NCBI RefSeq assembly: GCF_900108025.1
Contig: NZ_FNUS01000004.1
Span: 62,001 to 126,000 of the forward strand
Length of the DNA stretch: 64,000 nucleotides
Reading direction: 5' to 3'
From: Halpernia humi
GTDB lineage: Bacteria; Bacteroidota; Bacteroidia; Flavobacteriales; Weeksellaceae
This document shows positions 7,885 through 15,403 of this stretch, piece by piece (position 1 is the first letter of the stretch; every line of letters begins with the position of its first letter). The position numbers and the translations under genes were made by a program. Under the pieces are notes generated by a model. It ran no database searches, was not told the origin of the DNA, and worked only from the letters and a program-made list of their open reading frames with translations.

Positions 7885-9309
7885 ATGACCATCAATCTTA
7901 CTCAAAATAAAAATTTTAAATTATTTAAAACCATTTCTGCAGTTGCGGAAAAGAATAATCAATCGGTTTTTATTGTCGGCGGTTTTGTGCGGGATCTTTT
8001 GATGAAACGAAAAGCGCCAACTGACATTGATTTCGTCACCGAAGAAAGCGGAATCGACCTTGCAAAAGCCGTTGCCAAAGAATTGGACCCGAATTTAAAA
8101 GTGTCTATTTTTAAAACTTACGGAACGGCAATGGTGAAATTCAACCATTTAGATTTGGAATTTGTTGGTGCGAGAAAAGAAAGTTATAATGAAAATTCAA
8201 GAAAACCAGCCGTGGAAAACGGCACTTTGGAAGACGATCAAAAACGCCGGGATTTTACAATCAACGCTTTAGCGATATCATTAAATAAAGAAAATTTTGG
8301 CGAATTAATTGACCCTTTTAACGGACAAAAAGATTTAACCAATAAAATTTTACGCACGCCGCTCGAACCTTCAAAAACCTATTCTGACGATCCTTTACGA
8401 ATGATGCGCGCTTTGAGATTTGCATCGACGCTGAATTTTACGATTGAAGAAAATTCCTTAGAAGCCATAAAAAACGAAGCCGAAAGAATTAAAATCGTTT
8501 CTCTGGAACGCGTGATGGTTGAATTTAATAAAATTATGCTTTCGGAAAAGCCTTCGGTTGGTTTAAAATTAATGGAAGAAACAGGTTTATTAAATTTAAT
8601 TTTACCGGAATTAACGGCGTTAAAAGGTATCGAAGAAAAAGAAGGACAAACGCACAAAGATAATTTTTGGCATACTTTGGAAGTCGTAGATAATATTTCT
8701 GAAAACACTGATAATCTTTGGCTTCGATGGGCGGCTTTGCTTCACGACATTGGAAAAGCGCCAACAAAAAAATTTATAAAAGGAATCGGTTGGTCTTTCC
8801 ACGGACACGAATTTGTAGGTTCAAAAATGGTAAAAAATATTTTTTATCAGTTGAAATTACCTTTGGGAAATGACATGAAATTTGTGCAGAAAATGGTGAA
8901 ATTATCTTCTCGACCTATTGCTTTAATAGACGATGGAACCTCAGATTCTGCTTTGCGACGTTTGCTTTTTGATGCGGGTGATGATTTGGAAGATTTATTT
9001 ATTTTAAATAAAGCCGATATCACTACAAAAAATGCAAAAAAGCAGGAAAAATTTAAGAAAAACTTTGAATATGTCGCCGAAAAAATAAAAGAAGTGGAAG
9101 AAAAAGACCACATCAGAAATTTTCAACCGCCCATTTCTGGCGAAGAAATTATGGCATTATTTAATTTAAATCCTGGTCGGGAAATCGGGATTTTAAAGGA
9201 AAAAGTAAAGGAAGCGATTTTGGAAGGCGAAATTTCAAATGATCCAATTGAAGCGAAAAATTTCGTGATTTTGGAGGCGGGAAAGATGGGTTTGGTTTTA
9301 GCAAAATAA
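7885..9309 (+). CDS. CCA tRNA nucleotidyltransferase / poly(A) polymerase-like with HD domain
   Basis: A 474-residue class II nucleotidyltransferase that adds or repairs the 3' CCA of tRNAs. The catalytic head has GGFVRDLL at 32-39, the metal-binding DID at 47-49 and RRDFT at 121-125, followed by the helical tRNA-binding region (YSDDPLRMMRALRFA near 167-181). The C-terminal half contains an HD phosphohydrolase domain with LLHDIGK around 285-291, which can remove 2',3'-cyclic phosphates. The ATG follows a -7 promoter box by only four bases. Flanking palindromic repeats of one family bracket the gene. Confidence 0.88.
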   Translation: MTINLTQNKNFKLFKTISAVAEKNNQSVFIVGGFVRDLLMKRKAPTDIDFVTEESGIDLAKAVAKELDPNLKVSIFKTYGTAMVKFNHLDLEFVGARKESYNENSRKPAVENGTLEDDQKRRDFTINALAISLNKENFGELIDPFNGQKDLTNKILRTPLEPSKTYSDDPLRMMRALRFASTLNFTIEENSLEAIKNEAERIKIVSLERVMVEFNKIMLSEKPSVGLKLMEETGLLNLILPELTALKGIEEKEGQTHKDNFWHTLEVVDNISENTDNLWLRWAALLHDIGKAPTKKFIKGIGWSFHGHEFVGSKMVKNIFYQLKLPLGNDMKFVQKMVKLSSRPIALIDDGTSDSALRRLLFDAGDDLEDLFILNKADITTKNAKKQEKFKKNFEYVAEKIKEVEEKDHIRNFQPPISGEEIMALFNLNPGREIGILKEKVKEAILEGEISNDPIEAKNFVILEAGKMGLVLAK

Positions 9310-9348
9310 TTACTGTAAAAAATATTTTAGCAGTACATCCTATTAGGT

Positions 9349-9414
9349 TTTTGTCTTTCCGTAGGAATCTAAGCAGTGCAATTAAACCGCCTAGATTCCT
9401 TCGGAATGACAAAA
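9349..9414. repeat. Palindromic repeat, TCATTCC/AGGAATCT family, copy 2
   Basis: Arms at 9349-9370 and 9393-9414 end in AGGAATCT and AGATTCCT as in the copy at 7765, with a 22-base loop. It lies between the converging CCA enzyme and TonB receptor genes and could serve as a terminator in either direction. Confidence 0.78.
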
Positions 9415-9469
9415 GTGGAAGTATTATACTCGCAGATTTGGCTGATTGTGCAGATTTAATTTATAGCAT

Positions 9470-11374
9470 TTAAAACTTATAATCTACGCCAACTGTATAA
9501 TTTCGGGGTTTCATGGTAAAGCCGACAACATCGACGTAACTTGTATTAAATAAATTACCAATGTTTGCAAAAACCGAAAGGTTTTTCACCAACGTCTGGC
9601 TCACATTTAAATTAAATAAATGGTAAGATTTCAACTCAACCGGAACAACGGCGAAAGTAGCGGAATCGTAATAGGAATCGCTTCTTTTTGAGACAAATTG
9701 GTGCGTGAAATTGATTTTATTTCCCTTAAAAGCATCGATTTCTAAGAAAGAATTGACCCGTTGTTTTGGCTGACGAAGCATTGTTGCTTCTTTCTCTTTT
9801 TCCACATAACTGAAATTTCCGCCTATGTTAAATATTGGATTAAATCTGTATTTAAAACCAACATCAAAACCTTTCACTTTATTAGAATCTACGTTTAAAA
9901 ATTGACCCGCGTAACTCACAAAATCTACTGTTTCGTAGGCAAAAGCATCCTTTTCCTGACGTTGATAAAGTGAAGCATTAATGACAAAACTTTGGTCTTT
10001 TTTACCAAAAGACAAATCAATTTCGTGGGAAGAATTGGTTTCTGGTTTTAAATCAAAGTTTGGCAAAGTGTAAGGCAAAGAACCAAAATTTTGGTATAAA
10101 GTCGGCGCAATAAATGCCGTGGAATAAGAATATCCTAATTTAAAATAATTTTCATCAAATTCTTTTAAATAAAATGGATTGATGCTATAAACCAAATGAT
10201 TACCAAATTTCGATTGGTTCGTATTTCTAATTCCCAAGTCTAAATTAAAGCCAGAATAATTAAAATTGGCTTGTGCAAAAGCATCGAAATTATTGTTTTT
10301 TGTATCACTTTTTAGCAATACATCTTCTAAAGAATTTCCACCAAAAGGCAAAGATTTTGCACCCATATTTTGGGTTTCATACTGAATTCCGGCAACTAAA
10401 CTAATGTATTTTGAAAATGAGTATTGGTTAAATAATTCCGAAAAAAAGTTGGCTCCTGCGTAAGAATATTGATCTTGATAAGCATTTCCCACAAAACTTT
10501 GCCCAACTCTCTCCGTTGCAGAAAGTCTGGAATTGAAATGAATCTCGCCATTTTTATAAGTGTATTTTGAACTTAAACCTGCAAATTTTTGAATGTCATT
10601 TCCCCGATTATTACCGTCTGTGAAAGCGCCGTCATCGTAATGAAACAAATTGTGGCTGTAATTTCCGTTTACATTTAGGCTGAAATTATTTTTGTTGTAG
10701 CCCAAATTTGCCGCAAAATTCTGCTTTTCGTAGCCATCTTTATTAAAATTTTCACCTTCTGCAGAACTCAAACCTTCTGATTTTTCATTAAAACCGGAAA
10801 CCTCATAATTAAAATCTGACAATTTTCCTTTTAAAGTTAAATCTTGCGCAAAAGTGGAAAAAGAGCCGCCACGCGCGGAAAGCAAGCCTTCAATTTTCTT
10901 ATTTGCAGATTGTTTGGTTTTAATATTAATCACCGAAACTGTTGCGTTGCTACCGTACAAAACCGAAGACGCGCCATTTAAAACTTCAATACTTTCAATA
11001 TTTTCTAAAGCAATCAAGCGTAAATCTGAAACGGTGTAATCATTTCCTGTAACGTCTTTCAGCGGAACGCCGTCCATTAAAATTAAAACATTGGCACTTT
11101 TTCCGCCTCTAATTTTCAGCGATTTTGGCTCGGAAGTGTTGTTGAAATTTCCAGTGATTTGAAAGCCAACCAACTGATTTAAAACGTCATTCAAATTCTG
11201 ACCTTTAAATTTTTCTAAATCTTTAGCGGAAAGCAACTGGACGTTTTTTCCTGATTTGTAAATAGGTTTTGAAGTTTTGGAAGCAATCGTCACTTCCTGA
11301 ATTCCTGTTTCTTGTTGGGCAAACGCGCATGAACTTACGATAAGCATGGCTCCAACTAAAATTTCTTTTTTCAT
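9470..11374 (-). CDS. TonB-dependent outer-membrane receptor, probable cobalamin (BtuB-type) transporter
   Basis: A 634-residue outer-membrane TonB-dependent receptor. Residues 1-19 form a signal peptide (MKKEILVGAMLIVSSCAFA). The plug domain runs from about 38 to 155 with LKIRGGKSANVLILMDGVPL and the GASSVLYGSNAT segment. The rest is a 22-strand barrel ending in the expected aromatic strand (VGVDYKF). Its 634-residue length and lack of a carboxypeptidase-like N-terminal domain resemble BtuB rather than SusC. The strongest clue to substrate is the cobalamin riboswitch 125 bp upstream on the same strand, so vitamin B12 or a related corrinoid is the likely cargo. Confidence 0.85.
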   Translation of the reverse strand: MKKEILVGAMLIVSSCAFAQQETGIQEVTIASKTSKPIYKSGKNVQLLSAKDLEKFKGQNLNDVLNQLVGFQITGNFNNTSEPKSLKIRGGKSANVLILMDGVPLKDVTGNDYTVSDLRLIALENIESIEVLNGASSVLYGSNATVSVINIKTKQSANKKIEGLLSARGGSFSTFAQDLTLKGKLSDFNYEVSGFNEKSEGLSSAEGENFNKDGYEKQNFAANLGYNKNNFSLNVNGNYSHNLFHYDDGAFTDGNNRGNDIQKFAGLSSKYTYKNGEIHFNSRLSATERVGQSFVGNAYQDQYSYAGANFFSELFNQYSFSKYISLVAGIQYETQNMGAKSLPFGGNSLEDVLLKSDTKNNNFDAFAQANFNYSGFNLDLGIRNTNQSKFGNHLVYSINPFYLKEFDENYFKLGYSYSTAFIAPTLYQNFGSLPYTLPNFDLKPETNSSHEIDLSFGKKDQSFVINASLYQRQEKDAFAYETVDFVSYAGQFLNVDSNKVKGFDVGFKYRFNPIFNIGGNFSYVEKEKEATMLRQPKQRVNSFLEIDAFKGNKINFTHQFVSKRSDSYYDSATFAVVPVELKSYHLFNLNVSQTLVKNLSVFANIGNLFNTSYVDVVGFTMKPRNYTVGVDYKF

Positions 11375-11498
11375 TTTTTTTGAAAATAAATTTGGTTAAA
11401 GTATGACTTATCGGAAAAATGTAGGCAAATAGAACTGAACCGAAAAATTCAGCAAATTTGGCTTTTCCTCCGAAAGCATAAAAATTAAAAACAAATTT

Positions 11499-11660
11499 GG
11501 CAGGTCTCCTGACTTTCACATTTTTTGCGCCTTCCCATCTTTAGACAGTGGCTAGTTTTGCAAAAAAATTTTCGCGTGATTTACAGTTGCGGGGACAGTT
11601 GAAGATTTGCGCTTCATTCCCTATTAATCCCGATTTTACTCAGGAACCAAAAGTTGGGCG
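11499..11660 (-). ncRNA. Cobalamin riboswitch
   Basis: Read on the minus strand, the element starts with GGTTCC (11648-11643), then AATAGGGAAT (11625-11616), the B12-box core GTCCCCGCAACTGTAA (11596-11581) and the closing GTCAGGAGACCTGCC (11513-11499). These are the diagnostic parts of the adenosylcobalamin riboswitch in the right order. It lies in the 5' leader of the TonB receptor gene and should switch expression off when cobalamin is plentiful. The region 11375-11498 between switch and start codon carries no other gene. Confidence 0.93.
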
Positions 11661-11728
11661 AAGATAGTTATTTTAAGTTAATTGAGTTTTTGAGTTTTTG
11701 AGAATGTGAAAATGAAATAATTTGGAAA

Positions 11729-12040
11729 TTATTCGCCATGAGAATATTTGATGACTCTTTGATTTTTAACATCAACTTCACCAAAAGCAACGCCGCCAAA
11801 ACCTTTACTATTGAAAGTTCCACTAACAAACCAAACAGAATCATTTATTTTTTTGGCTTTCAAAGGTTGTTCTTTCGCCATTGTTTCTTTGCCATAAACT
11901 TCATTAAACTTTTCTTCAGCGATTTCAATGGCTTTTTGGCTTTTCTCTTGGCCAGAAAGATTTTGATAATTGTATTTTGAAACTTCTTCTTTTTTATTAC
12001 AAGAAAGTACGATTAATAAAAAGAAAAGGTAGATTTTCAT
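11729..12040 (-). CDS. Small lipoprotein, resembles NTF2-fold immunity-like family
   Basis: A 103-residue protein with a short signal ending in the lipobox VLSC (acylated Cys at residue 14) and a soluble domain. The pattern of an AIEIAEEKFNEVYG helix, NDSVWFVSGT and a glycine-rich GFGGVAFGEVDV strand, then a lysine/histidine end, resembles NTF2-fold immunity proteins of polymorphic toxin systems. That assignment is by eye and uncertain, and no toxin gene is seen nearby. It lies upstream of and divergent from nothing obvious; its 3' end is about 65 bp from the riboswitch start. Confidence 0.5.
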   Translation of the reverse strand: MKIYLFFLLIVLSCNKKEEVSKYNYQNLSGQEKSQKAIEIAEEKFNEVYGKETMAKEQPLKAKKINDSVWFVSGTFNSKGFGGVAFGEVDVKNQRVIKYSHGE

Positions 12041-12080
12041 AGGTATAAATTATTTTTAAATTTAAAAAAAATACACAGAA

Positions 12081-12345
12081 CTGTTTAAAATTCCATCAAA
12101 AATTTTCCCCGGCCCTAAAGGGTGTATTTTTGATGGAATTTTTTTCGAAATTTTCCTGCCGAAAGAAAATATCATTTGTGTACATTTTCCCAAATTTAAA
12201 GAAAAAATACAGTCGCAGAGACTGTTTAAAATTCCAGCAAAAATATTTCCCCGGCCCTAAAGGGTGTATTTTTGATGGAATTTTTATCGAAATTTTCCTC
12301 CCGAAAGAAAATTTCTTTTGTGTACATTTTCCCAAATTTAAACAA
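12081..12345. repeat. Tandem duplication of a conserved-loop hairpin element (two ~141-bp units)
   Basis: Two units, 12081-12221 and 12222-12345, are nearly identical. Each holds a hairpin: 12087-12142 with perfect 17-bp arms AAAATTCCATCAAAAAT and complement, and 12228-12284 with one arm mismatch. Both loops contain CCCCGGCCCTAAAGGG. After each hairpin comes a shared tail with CCGAAAGAAAAT and TGTACATTTTCCC. Open frames crossing this block on both strands are not believable genes. The element fills the gap 12041-12448 between two minus-strand genes. Confidence 0.85.
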
Positions 12346-12448
12346 AAAAAACACCTCATTTCTGAAGTGTTTTTAAAAGTAGTATTAAACTTTGTGTCCT
12401 TATTTTAAATAAGAAAATAAAATCTTTGTGACTTTTTGGTAAAAATAA

Positions 12449-13507
12449 TTAGTTTTTCAAACTTTTCATATCAATCACGAAACGGTATTTGACGTCGCTT
12501 TTCAACATTCTTTCATACGCTTCGTTGATGTTTTGCATGTTGATCATTTCAATATCAGAAACAATATTTTTCTCACCACAGAAATCCAGCATTTCCTGAG
12601 TTTCCGCAATTCCGCCAATTAATGAACCAGCAATAGATCGTCTTCCTAAAACAATAGGAACTGTGCTGATTATTGATTCTAAATTTCCGATGAAACCTAA
12701 TAAGACCAAAGTTCCGCTCACGTTTAAAGTAGAAACATAAGGATTCAAATCGTGTTCATAAGGAACGGTGTCGATAATGACATCAAATTTCCCTTGCACT
12801 TTTTGCATTTCTTCTTCATTGGTAGAAATTACGACTTGATCTGCGCCTAAATCCAAAGCATCTTGCGTTTTTTCTGGCGAACGTGAAAATAAACTCACGT
12901 GTGCGCCCAAACCTTTAGCCAATTTGATTGCCATGTGACCAAGACCGCCCAAACCAACAACCGCAACTTTAGAATTTTCATTCACATTCCAGTGTTTTAG
13001 CGGCGAATAAGTTGTGATTCCCGCGCAAAGCAAAGGTGCAACTGCGGCTAAATCAAGATTTTCTGGTACTCTTAAAACGTAATTTTTATCAACCACCACT
13101 TTTTCAGAATAACCACCGAAAGTATGGCCGCCCAAATGTTTGTCGTTTCCGTTGTAAGTTCCCACCATTCCTTGAGTGCAATATTGTTCAAGATTCTGTT
13201 TGCAATTCTCACATTCACGGCAAGAATCTACCATACAGCCAACTGCTGCCAAATCACCTACTTTAAAATTGGTCACTTCTGCCCCAACATTGGTGATTCT
13301 ACCCACAATTTCGTGTCCGGGAACAGCAGGATATTTTGAACCGCCCCAATCATTTCTTGCAGTGTGAAGATCAGAATGGCAAACGCCACAAAACAAAATG
13401 TCAATTTCCACGTCATTTGCAGTCACTTCTCTTCGCTCAATATTCATTTCTTTTAAATCCGCCGTTTTGGATTCTGCACCAAAGGCTTTTACTGTAGTTG
13501 TATCCAT
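12449..13507 (-). CDS. Zinc-dependent alcohol dehydrogenase, NAD(P)-dependent
   Basis: A 352-residue medium-chain dehydrogenase. Catalytic zinc ligands are C40, H65/E66 (PGHE) and C161. Structural zinc cysteines are C96, C99, C102 and C110 in SCRECENCKQNLEQYC. The Rossmann loop is GLGGLG at 185-190. The pattern (FCGVCHSDLHTARNDWG) resembles the cinnamyl-alcohol/aldehyde reductase branch (YahK-like) that usually reduces aldehydes with NADPH. The physiological substrate cannot be told. Monocistronic by position, with a duplicated hairpin element downstream. Confidence 0.88.
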   Translation of the reverse strand: MDTTTVKAFGAESKTADLKEMNIERREVTANDVEIDILFCGVCHSDLHTARNDWGGSKYPAVPGHEIVGRITNVGAEVTNFKVGDLAAVGCMVDSCRECENCKQNLEQYCTQGMVGTYNGNDKHLGGHTFGGYSEKVVVDKNYVLRVPENLDLAAVAPLLCAGITTYSPLKHWNVNENSKVAVVGLGGLGHMAIKLAKGLGAHVSLFSRSPEKTQDALDLGADQVVISTNEEEMQKVQGKFDVIIDTVPYEHDLNPYVSTLNVSGTLVLLGFIGNLESIISTVPIVLGRRSIAGSLIGGIAETQEMLDFCGEKNIVSDIEMINMQNINEAYERMLKSDVKYRFVIDMKSLKN

Positions 13508-13654
13508 ATATTTATTTTTTTCAATTGTAAATTTAAGGCCTTAAAAATTGAATATCTCACAATTTCATTTTTTGAGAAAATTTTAACATTTGTAGAATTT
13601 TTAGAAGCAACAAAGTTTCAGATTTGTCGGAAGATTCGTCCGGCTTTTCATTCC

Positions 13655-13690
13655 AATCTTTTTCTTTTTTCAGGAAAAAGAAAAAGGATT
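13655..13690. terminator. AT-rich hairpin, possible terminator
   Basis: AATCTTTTTCTTTTT is followed by its near-complement AAAAAGAAAAAGGATT with a short CAGG-containing loop and one bulge. It lies downstream of the restriction endonuclease remnant on the minus strand. The stem is purely poly-purine/poly-pyrimidine, so it could also form unusual DNA structures. The surrounding gap 13508-13752 shows no gene. Confidence 0.4.
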
Positions 13691-13752
13691 TTCCCTTCAA
13701 TCCAGGCTAGAATGACCGGGATTTTTTTGTGTGAGGGAAGAAGTATATGTTT

Positions 13753-14524
13753 TCAACTAATAAACAATTGATTCGAAAAAAGAGAATGTGGTGCTGAAAT
13801 TAAATTAATATCAAATTTTAAAGATGGTTCAATTCTAGAACTTGCGTTATGAATACGAAAAGAAATTTGCCAACCTTCACTTAAGGTAACTAAAAGCGTT
13901 GTTTTAGAGTTATCTTGATAAACAACTTCTATTAGTCGATTTGGTAATTTTAATTTTTGAATTTTTGCTTTTGGTTTAATATTTTCAAAGGGCAAATTCA
14001 AAGTCCCGTGCAAATTGTAGGCTTGAATTTCGACCTTATTTTTACCTTTTATTACTTTATAAAAATCTTGATTTCCAACTAAGTATTCAACTAATTTTTG
14101 TGCAACTAAACTGGGATTTTGCTGATCTAAACGTACTAATTCCTTTTTAAAAGCATCTAGAACAGGCATATAAACAGAGGAATGATAATCACCGAGGGTA
14201 TTCCATTTTTGAGTTGCTTTACTTGCCGTTCTTAACTTCGCTAAATTATCAAATATAGGTTTGATTTCTTCAAAATAAGAAACAGAACAAGGATAACCTA
14301 ACCATTTTTGTCCGAAATCAATGTCATTCGATAGTCGAGAATGTTTAACCGCTCTATGATTATTTTTTGCTGAAATTCCAATTTCCCAGGTTTGTAAAGA
14401 TCTTATTGCTAAAACATCTCGAACATTACCGGTTTGACAGCCTTATCTGGAACAATTTCTAGTTGTAAAATGTCTTGATCACTAATTCCATTCGACAAAC
14501 GTGGTTCTATATCAAGCAAAAAAT
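13753..14524 (-). pseudogene. Broken HaeIII-family type II restriction endonuclease
   Basis: The minus-strand frame ending at 13753 is open upstream to about 14442 and reads ...NVRDVLAIRSLQTWEIG, then SAKNNHRAVKHSRLSNDIDFG, GYPCSVSYFEEIKP, and at the end QAYNLHGTLN and GWQISFRIHNASSRIEPSLK. These blocks are characteristic of HaeIII-like endonucleases (GGCC specificity in the type member). At 14440-14446 a one-base shift is needed: the continuation LDIEPRLSNGISDQDILQLE and IVPDKA lies in another frame. The expected N-terminal part before LDIEPR is not recognisable. No cognate cytosine methyltransferase is in the window. The enzyme is therefore frameshifted and probably N-terminally truncated, unless the shift is a sequencing error. 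Confidence 0.7.
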
Positions 14525-15031
14525 TTAGTATCCAATTAATAAAATTCCTTTTAAAGGTAGATGAAGACGATTAGAAATATACAGAGTTTCTAAAAAGGTA
14601 TGTATAATCTCAAAATCCTTGTGTTTACGATATACATTTCTAACAACAATAACTAAATATTCTACTTCGAACATCATGCACGCTTGAAAAACATCTTTTA
14701 AAAATTGATTATTTTCAGTTGCTCTACCTGCTTCAATTTCAATCACAATTTTTCCATCAGAACTTACTGCATCAGCATTAAACGACTTGTCTATTTTGTT
14801 ATCATAACCAAACAATACTGGAACACTTATTTTTTTTGCGGCTGTTTTACCTGTCTCGCAAGTGAAATTAATTTTCTCTAAATGAGGTCTTACAATTTCT
14901 AAAACATCATTACTTGAAAGGTTAAATTCTGGGGATTTTATATTTTGATATTCCAAATCAAAGCAAGAAATTATATTTTGTATTTCTTTTGTAATTCCTT
15001 GTGAGCGCGGAAAAAACTGAAATCTTAACAT
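14525..15031 (-). CDS. PD-(D/E)XK nuclease-like protein
   Basis: A 168-residue protein without signal peptide. The stretch FNADAVSSDGKIVIEIEAGRATENNQ looks like a restriction-endonuclease fold core: an acidic residue on one strand, then E-x-E on the next, as in some type II enzymes, followed by a helix (FLKDVFQACMMF) and the strand YLVIVVRN. The C terminus LPLKGILLIGY follows. It overlaps the upstream small gene by seven bases (ATGTTAA) and lies directly before the HaeIII-like remnant, so the group looks like a restriction or defence remnant. The exact family is not recognised and activity is unproven. Confidence 0.5.
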   Translation of the reverse strand: MLRFQFFPRSQGITKEIQNIISCFDLEYQNIKSPEFNLSSNDVLEIVRPHLEKINFTCETGKTAAKKISVPVLFGYDNKIDKSFNADAVSSDGKIVIEIEAGRATENNQFLKDVFQACMMFEVEYLVIVVRNVYRKHKDFEIIHTFLETLYISNRLHLPLKGILLIGY

Positions 15032-15267
15032 AATATCTCAATTTTTAATAATTTTAATAATTCTTCTTCAGAATAATATATTTCACCTACATCAACAAAA
15101 TAATAAATACTTTCATCAACTGCTACTGCTTCCTCAGAGACATAACTGCCATCATTATTTAATAATAATTTATTTAAAACTGTAGTTGAAATGTTAACAT
15201 TTCCTACGTTGGGCAACGTAATTTGTCGCACATCATATTGTTTGTTTTGAAATAGTATTTTATCCAT
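15025..15267 (-). CDS. Small acidic protein of unknown function
   Basis: An 80-residue acidic protein (DESIYYFVDVGEIYYSEEELLKLL near the C terminus, counting both halves) with no signal or membrane segment. Its last seven bases overlap the start of the nuclease-like gene, so the two are translationally coupled. A small acidic partner in front of a nuclease could be an inhibitor, a DNA mimic or a specificity factor; this is speculation from context only. No family recognised. Confidence 0.5.
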   Translation of the reverse strand: MDKILFQNKQYDVRQITLPNVGNVNISTTVLNKLLLNNDGSYVSEEAVAVDESIYYFVDVGEIYYSEEELLKLLKIEILC

Positions 15268-15403
15268 TTATAAAATTTAAACACAGAAAAAAATTAAAAC
15301 ATTAATTTCAAATATACTACTTAAAATTAATCCTTTCAAATTAAGAGTGAAAAACTATTTAGAAAAAAGAAAATTTTCATTAAGTTAAATGAATTAAAAT
15401 CCC

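Noticed and set aside
12096-12408. Overlapping open frames of about 90 codons on both strands in the duplicated hairpin region
   Set aside because: They consist of the tandem hairpin repeats, have repetitive, Phe/Lys-rich translations and no start context; the repeat explains them.
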